Counted from the first letter of the stretch, positions 10,622 to 19,747 are shown. The stretch is DNA of 58,661 nt from Saccharibacillus qingshengii (GCF_013185195.1 NZ_JAAZWC010000029.1:1-58661), one strand, 5' to 3'. Notes: generated from the sequence alone by a model not told the origin. Numbers and translations: made by a program.

Positions 10622-12079
10622 ATGAGTCAGGAAATACGCGTACGTTACGCACCGAGCCCTACGGGCCATCTGCATATCGGCAACGCCAGAACGGCACTGT
10701 TCAACTATTTGTTCGCGCGCAGCCAAGGCGGCAAATTCATCGTGCGGATCGAAGATACGGACGTCAAACGCAATGTGGCGGGCGGCGAAGAAAGCCAGCT
10801 CAACTACATGAAATGGCTCGGAATCGACTGGGACGAAAGTATCGATGTCGGTGGAGAGTACGGACCTTACCGCCAGACGGAGCGCCTCGACATTTACAAG
10901 AAATACTGGCAGGAGCTGCTCGATAAAGGTTTGGCCTATTTGTGCTACTGCACCGAAGAAGAGTTGGAAAAAGAACGCGAAGAGCAGATGGCCGCGGGCG
11001 AGACGCCCCGCTATTCCGGCAAGCACCGCGATCTGACGCTGGAGCAGCGCGAAGCTTTTGCGGCGGAAGGCCGCGTACCGAGCGTGCGTTTCCGCGTGCC
11101 GGCGAACAAGACGTACACGTTCGACGATATGGTCAAAGGCGAGATTTCCTTTACCACCGAAGACACGGGCGATTTCGTTATCGTGAAGCGGGACGGAATC
11201 CCGACGTACAACTTCGCCGTCGTGCTCGATGACCATCTCATGAAGATCAGCCATGTGCTGCGCGGGGAAGACCATATCTCCAATACGCCGCGCCAGCTCA
11301 TGATCTACGAAGCGCTGGGCTTCGAGCCGCCGCGCTTCGGCCATATGACGCTGATCGTGGGCGACGACCACAAGAAGCTCAGCAAACGCAACGAGTCGAT
11401 CATCCAGTTCATTTCGCAGTATGAAGAACGGGGTTATCTGCCGGAAGCGCTGTTTAACTTCATTGCGCTGCTCGGCTGGTCTCCGGAAGGCGAAGAAGAG
11501 ATCTTTACGCGCGAAGAACTGATTTCGATCTTCGATGCCAAACGGCTGTCCAAAAGCCCTGCGGTGTTCGATCCGAACAAACTGGCGCACATCGACAACC
11601 ATTACATCAAAAACGCCGATGCACAGCGGATCGCCGACCTGGCGATTCCCCACCTGCAAAAAGCGGGCCTGCTGCCGGAAACGCTCGATGCCGACCGCAG
11701 GGACTGGGCGGAACGGCTCGTGGAGCTGTATCGCGAGCAGATGAACGCCGCTTCCGATATCGTGTCGCTGTCCGAGATGTTCTTCCGCGACGAAGTGGAG
11801 TTCGGCGATGAAGAACGCGAAGTGCTGGCCGACGAGAAGGCGCCGGTGGCGCTGGCCGCTTTCCTGGCCAAAGTCGAAGCTTCGGACGAGTTCTCGCCGG
11901 AACGCATGGCTGCGCTGATCAAGGAAGTGCAGAAGGAGAACGGCATCAAGGGCAAGCAGCTGTTCATGCCGATTCGCGTCGCGCTGACCGGGCAAATGCA
12001 CGGGCGCGACCTGAACCGGACGATCTACCTGCTCGGCAGAGAACGCGTGATCGGACGCTTGAAGGCGCAGACGGCCTGA
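10622..12079 (+). CDS. gltX: Glutamyl-tRNA synthetase
   Basis: This 485-aa class I synthetase charges tRNA-Glu, and in Bacillales usually tRNA-Gln too, for later amidation. The HIGH-type motif is [16 protein letters not shown] (10-25) and the KMSKS-type motif is KLSKRNES (about 257). Length and C-terminal anticodon-binding helices match B. subtilis GltX (483 aa). It follows ispF by 35 bases with a GGGAGGC site. The next genes start a separate T-box-controlled transcript. Confidence 0.97.
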   Translation: MSQEIRVRYAPSPTGHLHIGNARTALFNYLFARSQGGKFIVRIEDTDVKRNVAGGEESQLNYMKWLGIDWDESIDVGGEYGPYRQTERLDIYKKYWQELLDKGLAYLCYCTEEELEKEREEQMAAGETPRYSGKHRDLTLEQREAFAAEGRVPSVRFRVPANKTYTFDDMVKGEISFTTEDTGDFVIVKRDGIPTYNFAVVLDDHLMKISHVLRGEDHISNTPRQLMIYEALGFEPPRFGHMTLIVGDDHKKLSKRNESIIQFISQYEERGYLPEALFNFIALLGWSPEGEEEIFTREELISIFDAKRLSKSPAVFDPNKLAHIDNHYIKNADAQRIADLAIPHLQKAGLLPETLDADRRDWAERLVELYREQMNAASDIVSLSEMFFRDEVEFGDEEREVLADEKAPVALAAFLAKVEASDEFSPERMAALIKEVQKENGIKGKQLFMPIRVALTGQMHGRDLNRTIYLLGRERVIGRLKAQTA

Positions 12080-12096
12080 ACCCTGCACGATTCGGA

Positions 12097-12125
12097 TTGT
12101 CAGACCGCGTCGATTCGTTTATAAT
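12097..12125 (+). promoter_or_regulatory. Promoter of the T-box / cysE operon
   Basis: TTGTCA (12097-12102), a 17-base spacer and a consensus TATAAT (12120-12125) lie 18 bases after gltX. Transcription would start near 12132 and run into the T-box leader. Confidence 0.85.
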
Positions 12126-12131
12126 GGCTAA

Positions 12132-12470
12132 ACAACATCTATCCAACTACGTCTTTAATCGAATATTTCTATAGCGAAGAACAGGAGAAGTACGTCGTAC
12201 GCCGAATCCCCCAGAGAGGACGGCCGCGAACGGATGCCGGGTCGGTGTCCGTTTGCAGGCTGGGAGCCGTCCGGGTTCGGCAGACGGAAATGCGCCTGGG
12301 AGCTGCGGATTCGAAGCCCGGCCCTCTCGAGGGAGGTCGGGGTCTAGAGTCCGCCGGCCGGTCCCCGTTACGGGCTTTGAACGAGATGGACGCCGATTGA
12401 TGGTTGTCCAAGCAGAGTGGAACCGCGGTCTAACGCCTCTGCAGCATAATGCTGCCGGGGCGTTTTTATT
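12132..12470 (+). ncRNA. T-box riboswitch leader, cysteine-specific
   Basis: The 3' part has the T-box signature AGAGTGGAACCGCGG (about 12414-12428), which pairs with the acceptor end of uncharged tRNA. An intrinsic terminator follows (arms 12432-12445 and 12451-12464, then a T run). The 5' part is a long structured stem I with an AGAGAGGA element near 12213 and a likely specifier TGC (12291-12293, after GGAAA), a cysteine codon. Uncharged tRNA-Cys should favour antitermination and expression of cysE-cysS and downstream genes. The T-box assignment is firm; the exact specifier position is inference. Confidence 0.93.
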
Positions 12471-12496
12471 TTGGGCAATGGAAGCGAGGAAGCGTG

Positions 12497-13180
12497 ATGT
12501 TCAAATCGGTCAAGTCCGATATCCGTGCGGTATTCGACAACGATCCGGCGGCGAGAAGTATGTTTGAAGTCGTTTTTACCTATTCGGGATTGCATGCGAT
12601 TTGGGCTCACCGGATCGCGCACAAGCTGTACAAGTGGCGGCGTTTCACTTTGGCGAGAATCGTATCGCAGACCAGCCGCTTTTTCACGGGGATCGAGATT
12701 CATCCGGGTGCGACAGTCGGACGCCGGCTGTTTATCGACCACGGGATGGGCATCGTCATCGGCGAAACCTGCGAGATCGGCGACGACGTGGTCATCTATC
12801 AGGGGGTTACGCTCGGAGGAACAGGGAAAGAAAAAGGGAAAAGGCATCCGACCATAGGCAATAACGTCGTCATCGGCTCGGGCGCGAAAGTGCTCGGTTC
12901 TATCACCGTCGGCGATCAGAGCAATATCGGTTCGAACTCTGTTGTACTCAAGGAAGTGCCGACGAACAGCACGGTGGTGGGGATACCCGGTCAGATCGTA
13001 CGCCAGCACGGCCGCAAGGTCGACAGGCTCAGCCATCAGATGCCCGATCCTTCACACGATGCGCTCTGCGAGCTGCGCCGCCAGGTGGCGCAGCTGCAGC
13101 AGGAGCTCAGAGAGGTCCGCCGGGATGCGTCGTATGTAGAGCCGCCCCGTGCGGCAGGCCGCGGAGACAGCCAGCAGTAA
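12497..13180 (+). CDS. cysE: Serine O-acetyltransferase
   Basis: The 227-aa enzyme makes O-acetylserine from serine and acetyl-CoA, the carbon precursor of cysteine. An N-terminal helical domain is followed by left-handed beta-helix hexapeptide repeats (about 65-165). The active-site region [22 protein letters not shown] is split across residues 68-89, and the [12 protein letters not shown] loop is near 112. A charged helical tail (about 190-215) extends beyond the core. The ATG at 12497 matches the conserved start; the longer frame from 12449 begins inside the T-box terminator. It is the first gene after the T-box. Confidence 0.96.
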   Translation: MFKSVKSDIRAVFDNDPAARSMFEVVFTYSGLHAIWAHRIAHKLYKWRRFTLARIVSQTSRFFTGIEIHPGATVGRRLFIDHGMGIVIGETCEIGDDVVIYQGVTLGGTGKEKGKRHPTIGNNVVIGSGAKVLGSITVGDQSNIGSNSVVLKEVPTNSTVVGIPGQIVRQHGRKVDRLSHQMPDPSHDALCELRRQVAQLQQELREVRRDASYVEPPRAAGRGDSQQ

Positions 13181-13210
13181 GCAACAAGAACGAGAGAGGA
13201 AAGTGGACAA

Positions 13211-14614
13211 ATGACCCTGCAAATTTATAATACGATGACGAGAGAAAAAGAAAAATTCGTGCCGGTGGAACCGGAAAAAGTGAATATGTATGTGTGCGGT
13301 CCGACCGTATACGACTATATTCATATCGGAAACGCCCGGCCGGTGATTTTTTTCGACGTGGTACGCGCTTATTTGGAAGATCGGGGATATGCCGTCAATT
13401 ACGTGGTTAACTTCACCGACGTGGACGACAAGCTGATCCGCAAAGCCGAAGCCTTGAATACGACGGTTCCGGAAGTAGCGGAGAAGTTTATCGCGGCGTA
13501 TTACGAAGATCTCGAAGGACTCGGCGTCGAAAAAGCGACCCTGAACCCCCGCGTCACGGAGAATATGGACGACATCATCACTTTTATCGGCGAATTGGTC
13601 GACACGGGCCATGCCTACCCAAGCGGCGGCGATGTGTATTTCCGTACCTCGAGTTTCGAAGAATACGGCAAACTGTCGCGTCAGAACCTGGAACAGCTGC
13701 AGTTCGGCATCCGGATCGAAGTCGACGCGCGCAAAGAAAACCAGGAAGACTTCGTGCTCTGGAAAGGCGTAAAGCCGGGCGAAATCTCTTGGGAAAGTCC
13801 TTGGGGAGAAGGGCGTCCGGGCTGGCATATCGAATGCTCCGCGATGGCCCGTCGTTATCTCGGCGACACGCTCGATATCCACGGAGGCGGCCAGGATCTT
13901 CAGTTCCCGCACCACGAATGCGAGATTGCCCAATCCGAATGCCTGACCGGCCACCCGCTGTCCAACTACTGGATGCACAACGGCTATGTCAATATCGATA
14001 ATGAAAAAATGTCCAAATCGCTCGGCAACGGCATTACGGTGCAGGACCTGCGCAGCCGCTATAAAAAAGAAGCTCTGCGGTACTTCGTCCTGTCTACGCA
14101 CTACCGGAACCCGCTCAACTTCAGCCAAGACAACATGGATCAGGCACTCAACAGCGTCGAACGGATCGAAAATGCCGTCGGCGCCATTCATCATCGTCTG
14201 GGAGCGGCAACGGCCGGCAGCCAAACGGTAACGGATGCGCTGCGGACGAAGCTCGATGCCGTATTGAATGATTTTTACGCGAAGATGGACGATGACTTCA
14301 ATACGCCGGACGCAGTGACTTCCATGTTCGAATGGGTAAACGAAGCAAACCGCGTACTGCGGGAAGATATCGCTTATCAAGCCGATCTGGAAGCGCTGCT
14401 CGAAGTCTTTGCGAAGATGAACAGCGTACTGCGTATTGCGGCCGAGCCGGGAACGGAACTGTTGGACGAAGAAGTCGAGCAGCTGATCGCCGAGCGCACC
14501 GAAGCCCGCAAAGCGAAGAATTGGACGCGTTCCGACGAAATCCGCGATCTGCTGGCCGAGCGGGGCATTGCTCTGGAAGATACGCCGCAGGGCATGAGAT
14601 GGCGGAGAAAATAA
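13211..14614 (+). CDS. cysS: Cysteinyl-tRNA synthetase
   Basis: This 467-aa class I synthetase (B. subtilis: 466 aa) charges tRNA-Cys. It shows the zinc/HIGH region CGPTVYDYIHIGNARP near residue 29, further zinc ligands in the WHIECSAM and HHECEIAQ segments, and the signature KMSKSLGNG near 268. Co-transcription with cysE behind a Cys T-box means that shortage of Cys-tRNA raises both cysteine synthesis and charging. It ends one base before mrnC. Confidence 0.98.
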   Translation: MTLQIYNTMTREKEKFVPVEPEKVNMYVCGPTVYDYIHIGNARPVIFFDVVRAYLEDRGYAVNYVVNFTDVDDKLIRKAEALNTTVPEVAEKFIAAYYEDLEGLGVEKATLNPRVTENMDDIITFIGELVDTGHAYPSGGDVYFRTSSFEEYGKLSRQNLEQLQFGIRIEVDARKENQEDFVLWKGVKPGEISWESPWGEGRPGWHIECSAMARRYLGDTLDIHGGGQDLQFPHHECEIAQSECLTGHPLSNYWMHNGYVNIDNEKMSKSLGNGITVQDLRSRYKKEALRYFVLSTHYRNPLNFSQDNMDQALNSVERIENAVGAIHHRLGAATAGSQTVTDALRTKLDAVLNDFYAKMDDDFNTPDAVTSMFEWVNEANRVLREDIAYQADLEALLEVFAKMNSVLRIAAEPGTELLDEEVEQLIAERTEARKAKNWTRSDEIRDLLAERGIALEDTPQGMRWRRK

Positions 14615-14615
14615 A

Positions 14616-15158
14616 ATGACCGGACACGATAAGACGGAAGAGACGGGCGGAGCGCCGGAAACCAATCGGAACAACGGGCAACCGGGCAGAATGCTGTTCG
14701 ATTTCCCTCCTTCAAAGACGCCGGGGCTGCTGCCTCCGATCGTACTCGCTTATATCGGCGATGCCGTATTTGAAGTGGCGATTCGGCAGTATCTGATCGG
14801 TCATACGAATCTGCGTCCGCACCATCTTCACCGGGAAGCGACCAAGCTCGTCTCGGCCGGTGCGCAGGCGCGGATGCTGTTTCGAATCGAAGGGGAACTG
14901 ACGGAAGAGGAAGCGGATATCGTCCGGCGCGGCCGCAATGCCAAGTCGGGTTCCATTCCCAAAAACGCCGACGCGCTCGAATACCGGCATGCGACAGCGC
15001 TTGAGAGTCTGGCCGGCTATCTGTATTACAGCGGCCGTACGGGGCGATTGGAACAGCTAATCCGTAAGGGAATCGAACTCGGCGAAGAAGCAGTCTCGGG
15101 AGGATCCGCGGATAAGCCGGATTCGCCTCCTTCGGCGGAACCGCCCGAACGGAAATGA
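14616..15158 (+). CDS. mrnC: Mini-ribonuclease III
   Basis: This 180-aa dimeric RNase III-like enzyme matures 23S rRNA in B. subtilis. It has the catalytic domain (AYIGDAVFEVAIRQYL near 45, RGRNAKSGSIPKNADALEYRHAT near 110) but no double-stranded RNA-binding domain, as expected. It is longer than B. subtilis MrnC (143 aa): about 26 extra polar residues at the N-terminus and a proline/serine-rich C-terminal tail. A later in-frame Met (MLFDF, residue 26) is an alternative start; GGAG upstream supports 14616. Confidence 0.92.
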   Translation: MTGHDKTEETGGAPETNRNNGQPGRMLFDFPPSKTPGLLPPIVLAYIGDAVFEVAIRQYLIGHTNLRPHHLHREATKLVSAGAQARMLFRIEGELTEEEADIVRRGRNAKSGSIPKNADALEYRHATALESLAGYLYYSGRTGRLEQLIRKGIELGEEAVSGGSADKPDSPPSAEPPERK

Positions 15159-15213
15159 ACACAAAACTAACCAAGCGGCGGCCGAACGCCGCCGGCGGAA
15201 AGGAACAACCCAC

Positions 15214-15960
15214 ATGGAAGAAGAATTGATTGCCGGCAAGCACTCGGTCGTCGAGGCGCTTAGAGCCGGCCGCAGCATCAACAAGATCTGGATCGCGGAG
15301 GGAACGCAGCAAAAGCAGATGCAGCCGATTCTGACGGAAGCCAAATCGCGCGGAATCATCGTACAAACAGCCGATAAACGCAAACTCGACACGCTTGTGC
15401 CGGGAATCCAGCATCAGGGCGTTGTTGCCCAGGCCGCTCCTTACATCTACGCGGAGGTCGAAGACCTGCTCGCGGCTGCGGCAGCCAAAGACGAAGATCC
15501 GTTTCTGCTTATCCTGGACGAGATCGAAGATCCCCACAATCTGGGCTCGATTCTGCGTACGGCCGACTGCACGGGCGTACACGGCGTTATTATTCCGAAG
15601 CGCCGTTCGGCGCAGGTGAACGTAACCGTCTCGAAAACAAGTGCGGGCGCGGCGGAATACGTGCCGGTCGCACGGGTGACGAACCTCGTTCAGACGATGG
15701 AAAAGCTCAAAGAAGCCGGTGTGTGGATCGCCGGTACCGATGTGCGGGCCGAAGGCGAGATCTATGAGACGGACGTGTTCAAAGGACCGCTTGCGATCGT
15801 GATCGGCAACGAAGGGGAAGGCATGGGGCGGCTCGTCCGCGAGAAATGCGACGTGCTCATCAAACTTCCAATGCAGGGACGCATCAATTCGCTGAACGCT
15901 TCCGTTGCCGCAGGCGTCGTCATGTATGAAGTGCTGCGCCAGCGCAGCGGCAGAAAGTAG
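15214..15960 (+). CDS. rlmB: 23S rRNA 2'-O-ribose G2251 methyltransferase (RlmB type)
   Basis: The 248-aa SPOUT-fold (SpoU/TrmH) methyltransferase is predicted to modify the P-loop guanosine of 23S rRNA. An N-terminal substrate-binding domain (about 1-75) precedes the catalytic domain. The three SPOUT motifs are visible: DPHNLGSILRTA near 110, VIGNEGEGMG near 192 and LNASVAAGVVMYE near 228. It lies between mrnC and rae1, as in B. subtilis (yacO). The specific target is from family knowledge. Confidence 0.93.
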   Translation: MEEELIAGKHSVVEALRAGRSINKIWIAEGTQQKQMQPILTEAKSRGIIVQTADKRKLDTLVPGIQHQGVVAQAAPYIYAEVEDLLAAAAAKDEDPFLLILDEIEDPHNLGSILRTADCTGVHGVIIPKRRSAQVNVTVSKTSAGAAEYVPVARVTNLVQTMEKLKEAGVWIAGTDVRAEGEIYETDVFKGPLAIVIGNEGEGMGRLVREKCDVLIKLPMQGRINSLNASVAAGVVMYEVLRQRSGRK

Positions 15961-15968
15961 TGTGAACC

Positions 15969-16490
15969 ATGGCCGATTTGCGGGACGTACTTCTGGTGGA
16001 CGGCTACAACATGATCGGAGCCTGGCCCGACCTGGCTCCGCTGTCGCAAATCGACATGAACGAGGCCCGCGACCGCCTGCTCGAACGGTTGGCCGATTAT
16101 CAGGCGTACACGGGGCGAAGGGTCATTGTGGTGTTCGATGCTTACCGGGTGCCGGGTAAAGGCAGAACGCTTGAGCAGAGCCGGGTCGAGGTTTACTTTA
16201 CACGGGAAAAGGAAACGGCGGACGAAGCGGTGGAACGTTTTGCCGGGCAGTTCCGCAGAAAGCGGCGCGACGTTTATGTGGCTACGAGCGATTTTGTCGA
16301 GCAGAGCGTCGCTTTTGCGCAGGGCGCCCTTCGGCTCCCCGCTTTGGAGCTTCTGGTCGAAGTCGAACAGAGCGAGAAAGAAATCGGGAAAAGAATCGCG
16401 GAACAGGCTCAAAAAGAAAGCCGCAATACGATCGACGGCAAGCTTACCCCCGAGCAGCTGCGGTTGTTCGAGCGCTGGCGGCGGCAGTGA
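15969..16490 (+). CDS. rae1: Rae1 (YacP), ribosome-associated endoribonuclease
   Basis: This 173-aa NYN/PIN-fold nuclease is the orthologue of B. subtilis Rae1, which enters the ribosomal A site and cleaves mRNA. Conserved acidic motifs are LLVDGYNMIGAWP near residue 8, VVFDAYRV near 55 and VATSDFVEQ near 99, and the protein ends in a family-typical FERWRR. It is only 8 bases after rlmB with a weak ribosome site, suggesting translational coupling. It is the last gene of the T-box operon by position; no strong terminator is visible before the sigH promoter. Confidence 0.92.
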   Translation: MADLRDVLLVDGYNMIGAWPDLAPLSQIDMNEARDRLLERLADYQAYTGRRVIVVFDAYRVPGKGRTLEQSRVEVYFTREKETADEAVERFAGQFRRKRRDVYVATSDFVEQSVAFAQGALRLPALELLVEVEQSEKEIGKRIAEQAQKESRNTIDGKLTPEQLRLFERWRRQ

Positions 16491-16588
16491 AAGAAGGGCT
16501 TTGGGCCCCAAAAGTAAGCGTTCTTTTACAACTCCGTGTACAAAAAGGAATTATCCGGCACAAGGCCCCTCTTTTGGTCGTTCTGCGG

Positions 16589-16618
16589 TTGACGGTGTAA
16601 GGTGACATAATATATACT
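16589..16618 (+). promoter_or_regulatory. sigH promoter
   Basis: TTGACG (16589-16594), an 18-base spacer and TATACT (16613-16618) resemble a sigma-A promoter about 55 bases before the sigH start. No AbrB-type site can be called from sequence. Confidence 0.75.
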
Positions 16619-16673
16619 GAGGCTAACTTTTAAGACAGGCTCGAAACTTGCGCCGCGGCCGGAGGGATTGCTG

Positions 16674-17321
16674 GTGAGTGTAGATCTCAAAGACGTCACA
16701 GTTTCATCTTACGATTTCCAATGCGATGAAGAAGTCGTGGAAGCGGTTCGTGCCGGCGATAGTGAGGCACTGGAGTATTTGATCCACAAGTACCGGAATT
16801 TCGTGCGTGCGAAGGCCAGATCTTATTTCCTGATCGGAGCCGACCGCGAAGATATCATCCAAGAAGGCATGATCGGTCTGTACAAGGCCATACGCGATTT
16901 CCGCGGGGACAGACTCGCTTCGTTCAAGGCTTTTGCCGAGATCTGCATTACGCGTCAGATCATTACGGCGATCAAGACGGCGACTCGTCAGAAGCATATT
17001 CCGCTGAATTCTTACGTTTCTCTCGACAAACCGATTTATGAAGAAGATTCGGACCGTACGCTGCTTGACGTCATTTGTGTGTCCCAGGTATGCGATCCGG
17101 AAGAACTGGTTATCAATCGCGAAGAGTTCACCGGTCTTGAGAACAAGATGTCGGAGATCTTGAGCGAGCTTGAACGCCAGGTGCTGATGCTGTATCTGGA
17201 TGGGCGTTCGTACCAGGAAATCGCCGTCGACCTGCGCAGACACGTGAAGTCGATCGACAATGCGCTGCAGCGGGTAAAGCGGAAACTGGAACGGTATTTG
17301 GAAGTTCGGGATCAGATGTGA
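16674..17321 (+). CDS. sigH: Sigma-H, RNA polymerase sigma factor
   Basis: This 215-aa sigma-70 family factor governs the transition to stationary phase, sporulation onset and competence in Bacillus. Region 2 holds YRNFVRAKARSYFLIGADRED and the -10-recognition helix (FAEICITRQIITAIKTATRQK). Region 4 is LERQVLMLYLDGRSYQEIA plus RHVKSIDNALQRVKRKLE. GTG at 16674 is eight bases after GGAGG; the TTG at 16668 is too close to it. Its presence suggests that at least the early transition-state regulator is kept. Confidence 0.96.
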   Translation: MSVDLKDVTVSSYDFQCDEEVVEAVRAGDSEALEYLIHKYRNFVRAKARSYFLIGADREDIIQEGMIGLYKAIRDFRGDRLASFKAFAEICITRQIITAIKTATRQKHIPLNSYVSLDKPIYEEDSDRTLLDVICVSQVCDPEELVINREEFTGLENKMSEILSELERQVLMLYLDGRSYQEIAVDLRRHVKSIDNALQRVKRKLERYLEVRDQM

Positions 17322-17379
17322 CGGGAACAAGCAGGGATCTACATAAACAACAGGGCTGCCCGCCAAGCGGGCGGAACGC

Positions 17380-17410
17380 AAAGACTCCGTCAGCGGAGTC
17401 TTTTTTTTTG
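17380..17410 (+). terminator. Intrinsic terminator after sigH
   Basis: A perfect 10-bp stem (AAAGACTCCG and CGGAGTCTTT, TCAG loop, 17380-17403) is followed by a long T run. A smaller hairpin GCCCGC/GCGGGC (17358-17372) lies just before. Confidence 0.94.
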
Positions 17411-17445
17411 CGAAAAAGAAGAACGAACCCCCTTCAAGCTTTTCG

Positions 17446-17474
17446 TTGACAGCCAATACCAGCTATGCTAAAGT
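17446..17474 (+). promoter_or_regulatory. Promoter of rpmG-secE-nusG
   Basis: A perfect -35 TTGACA (17446-17451), a 17-base spacer and an extended -10 TGcTAAAGT (TAAAGT at 17469-17474) make a strong sigma-A promoter. Confidence 0.92.
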
Positions 17475-17485
17475 GTTTTAGGTAG

Positions 17486-17507
17486 GCCTAAAATCATGAT
17501 TTTAGGC
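17486..17507. repeat. Perfect 22-bp palindrome at the transcript start
   Basis: The half-sites GCCTAAAATCA (17486-17496) and TGATTTTAGGC (17497-17507) are exact reverse complements. They begin about five bases after the expected start of the rpmG-secE-nusG mRNA. A third TTTTAGG (17476-17482) upstream could pair with the same CCTAAAA, so two alternative hairpins or a protein operator are possible. Confidence 0.8.
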
Positions 17508-17557
17508 TCAATACGAGTTCTTCTTGATTGAAGGATATCTTCGGGAGGTGTAAATCT

Positions 17558-17707
17558 ATGCGGGTTATTATCACGTTGGCGTGCACGGAGTGCAAACAGC
17601 GCAATTATACAACGATGAAAAACAAACGTAATCACCCTGACCGCATGGAGATGAAGAAGTATTGCAAGTACTGTAACTCGCAAACTCCTCATCGCGAAAC
17701 CAGATAG
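17558..17707 (+). CDS. rpmG: Ribosomal protein bL33, zinc-binding form
   Basis: This 49-aa protein of the large subunit has the C+ zinc ribbon C9xxC12...C36xxC39. The preceding GGGAGGTG and start ATG at 17558 are clear. It precedes secE by 15 bases, the order rpmG-secE-nusG known from Bacillus. Because it keeps all four cysteines it should need zinc; whether a zinc-free paralogue exists elsewhere cannot be seen here. Confidence 0.96.
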   Translation: MRVIITLACTECKQRNYTTMKNKRNHPDRMEMKKYCKYCNSQTPHRETR

Positions 17708-17722
17708 TCTGTTGGAGGTGTC

Positions 17723-17920
17723 ATGGGCGTGAAAAAAAGCTTCAAGTCTATGTTTTCCTTTTTCTCCGAAAGCTGGGCTGAACTTAAAAAGGTTCGCTGG
17801 CCCAATCGCAAAGAACTGACCAATTACACGCTTGTTGTTTTGGGAACGATTGTTGTGATGGCTGTATTCTTTTGGGTAATCGACATCGGACTCTCCTATG
17901 CGATTGAAGCGATAATTTAA
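17723..17920 (+). CDS. secE: SecE, preprotein translocase subunit
   Basis: This 65-aa single-span membrane protein clamps the SecY channel. An amphipathic cytoplasmic helix with the conserved SWAELKKVRWPNRKEL (about 17-32) is followed by one transmembrane segment (YTLVVLGTIVVMAVFFWVI, about 35-53). Length fits the short Gram-positive SecE. GGAGGTG lies upstream of the ATG. Confidence 0.96.
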   Translation: MGVKKSFKSMFSFFSESWAELKKVRWPNRKELTNYTLVVLGTIVVMAVFFWVIDIGLSYAIEAII

Positions 17921-17944
17921 GGAAGGGCCTGTAGGTGGCTTGAT

Positions 17945-18478
17945 ATGGAAAAAAGATGGTACGTCGTTCATACCTATTCCGGGTATGAGAACAAAGTCAA
18001 AGCCAATTTGGAAAAACGCGTAGAATCGATGGGCATGGAAGACAAGATTTTCCGGGTTCTTGTTCCGATGGAAGAAGAAATAGTCGACAAAGACGGCAAG
18101 AAAAAAACCGTCATGCGTAAAGTCTATCCGGGATATGTCTTGGTGGAAATGATCCAGACCGATGACTCGTGGTATGTTGTCCGCAACACGCCGGGTGTCA
18201 CGGGATTTGTAGGTTCGACGGGTTCCGGTTCCAAGCCGACAGCCCTGCTTCCGGAAGAGGTAGAACAAATTCTGAAGCACATGGGCATGTCCGAACCGAA
18301 ACCGAAGATCGAATTCGATCTGAAGGAATCCGTGCGTATCAAAGTTGGTCCTTTTGCGAACTTTGTCGGAACAGTGGAAGAAATTCTGCTCGAGAAAAGC
18401 AAGCTCAAGGTTCACGTCAACATGTTCGGGCGGGAAACGCCGCTTGAGCTGGATTACACGCAAGTCGAGAAGATTTAA
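17945..18478 (+). CDS. nusG: NusG, transcription elongation factor
   Basis: This 177-aa protein binds RNA polymerase and links it to ribosomes or pausing signals. The NGN domain (KRWYVVHTYSGYENKVKANL, PGYVLVEM, WYVVRNTPGVTGFVGS) covers about 1-115. A C-terminal KOW domain (VRIKVGPFANFVGTVEEI, about 128-175) follows. It is followed by rplK after 24 bases. Confidence 0.98.
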   Translation: MEKRWYVVHTYSGYENKVKANLEKRVESMGMEDKIFRVLVPMEEEIVDKDGKKKTVMRKVYPGYVLVEMIQTDDSWYVVRNTPGVTGFVGSTGSGSKPTALLPEEVEQILKHMGMSEPKPKIEFDLKESVRIKVGPFANFVGTVEEILLEKSKLKVHVNMFGRETPLELDYTQVEKI

Positions 18479-18502
18479 CTAAGCGCAAGGAGGTGTTTCT
18501 CA

Positions 18503-18928
18503 ATGGCAAAGAAAGTCATTAAAATGGTGAAACTTCAAATTCCTGCAGGCAAAGCTAACCCGGCGCCTCCAGTAGGTCCAGCACTGGGTCAAGCAGGTGT
18601 GAACATCATGGCATTCTGTAAAGAATTCAATGCTCGCACAGCGGACCAAGCAGGTCTGATCATTCCGGTCGAGATCTCCGTATTTGAAGACCGTTCGTTC
18701 ACTTTCATCACGAAAACTCCGCCGGCTGCAGTTCTGCTGCGTGTCGCTGCGAAGATCGAGAAGGGTTCGGGCGAACCGAACAAAAAGAAAGTGGCTACCG
18801 TTAACCGCGATACTGTTCGTCAAATCGCCGAACAAAAAATGCCTGACCTTAACGCAGCGAGCGTAGAGTCCGCTATGCGTATGGTCGAAGGTACTGCCCG
18901 CAGCATGGGTATCACGATTCAAGACTAG
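18503..18928 (+). CDS. rplK: Ribosomal protein uL11
   Basis: The 141-aa GTPase-centre protein binds the 1070 region of 23S rRNA and is the site where RelA-type stringent factors and thiopeptides act. It shows the proline-rich N-terminal motif [20 protein letters not shown] (13-32) and the C-terminal domain with [21 protein letters not shown] lies upstream. Confidence 0.98.
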   Translation: MAKKVIKMVKLQIPAGKANPAPPVGPALGQAGVNIMAFCKEFNARTADQAGLIIPVEISVFEDRSFTFITKTPPAAVLLRVAAKIEKGSGEPNKKKVATVNRDTVRQIAEQKMPDLNAASVESAMRMVEGTARSMGITIQD

Positions 18929-18976
18929 TTCTTGATCCATCGTTCCAAAGCCGAGCCCCAAGGCAGTGCGGCATAT

Positions 18977-19002
18977 GTGGGAGGGTAACCCGCTAACACC
19001 AC
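18977..19002 (+). promoter_or_regulatory. Possible L1 autoregulatory mRNA site before rplA
   Basis: The rplK-rplA spacer contains GTGG (18977-18980), an internal GGGT/ACCC pair and CCAC (18999-19002), a small stem-loop beside the rplA Shine-Dalgarno. L1 in many bacteria binds such a short mRNA mimic of its 23S site and represses its operon. The assignment here is inference from position and shape. Confidence 0.35.
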
Positions 19003-19018
19003 AAAGGAGGAATACACA

Positions 19019-19711
19019 ATGGCTAAACACGGTAAGAAATACGTAGAAGCTGCTAAGCTGTTCGACAGCGAAACAGTTTATGAACCAGCCGAAGCTGTAA
19101 GTCTTGTCAAAAAGACAGCAACAGCTAAATTCGACGAAACTGTCGAAGCGGCAGTGCGTTTGGGCGTAGACCCACGTAAGCAAGACCAAGCCGTTCGCGG
19201 CGTCGTTGTCCTGCCACACGGCACAGGCAAAACGCAGCGCGTACTGGTATTTGCAAAAGGCGAAAAAGCAAAGGAAGCGGAAGCTGCCGGAGCTGACTTC
19301 GTAGGCGATCAGGACATGATCAACAAGATCCAACAAGGTTGGTTCGAGTTCGACGTCTGCGTAGCAACGCCTGACATGATGAGCGAAGTCGGTAAACTGG
19401 GTCGTCTGCTCGGCGGTAAAGGCCTCATGCCTAACCCTAAAGCAGGTACAGTTACTTTCGACGTTACCAAGGCTGTGCAAGAAATCAAAGCCGGTAAAAT
19501 CGAATACCGTCTGGACAAAGCGGGCCAAATCCATGCACCGATCGGCAAAGCGTCGTTCAGTGAGGATCAGTTGAACGAAAACTTGAAAGCACTGATGGAG
19601 GCGCTCAACCGCGCTAAACCTGCTGCTGCCAAGGGCGTTTACCTGAAAGGCGTAGCCGTGTCCGCAACGATGGGACCGAGCGTTCGCGTTAACACAACTT
19701 CTTACAAATAA
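19019..19711 (+). CDS. rplA: Ribosomal protein uL1
   Basis: This 230-aa protein forms the L1 stalk, which helps E-site tRNA leave. Typical blocks are [20 protein letters not shown] near 40, [12 protein letters not shown] near 60, and [22 protein letters not shown] near 124. Length matches the family (about 230). A perfect AAAGGAGG precedes the ATG. It is the likely autoregulator of rplK-rplA. Confidence 0.98.
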   Translation: MAKHGKKYVEAAKLFDSETVYEPAEAVSLVKKTATAKFDETVEAAVRLGVDPRKQDQAVRGVVVLPHGTGKTQRVLVFAKGEKAKEAEAAGADFVGDQDMINKIQQGWFEFDVCVATPDMMSEVGKLGRLLGGKGLMPNPKAGTVTFDVTKAVQEIKAGKIEYRLDKAGQIHAPIGKASFSEDQLNENLKALMEALNRAKPAAAKGVYLKGVAVSATMGPSVRVNTTSYK

Positions 19712-19718
19712 AAAAGTG

Positions 19719-19747
19719 TTGACTCCGGTCGACATTTTCGATACATT
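19719..19747 (+). promoter_or_regulatory. rplJ-rplL promoter
   Basis: TTGACT (19719-19724), a 17-base spacer and TACATT (19742-19747) start directly after the rplA stop. Transcription from about 19754 gives a 270-base leader before rplJ. Confidence 0.82.
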
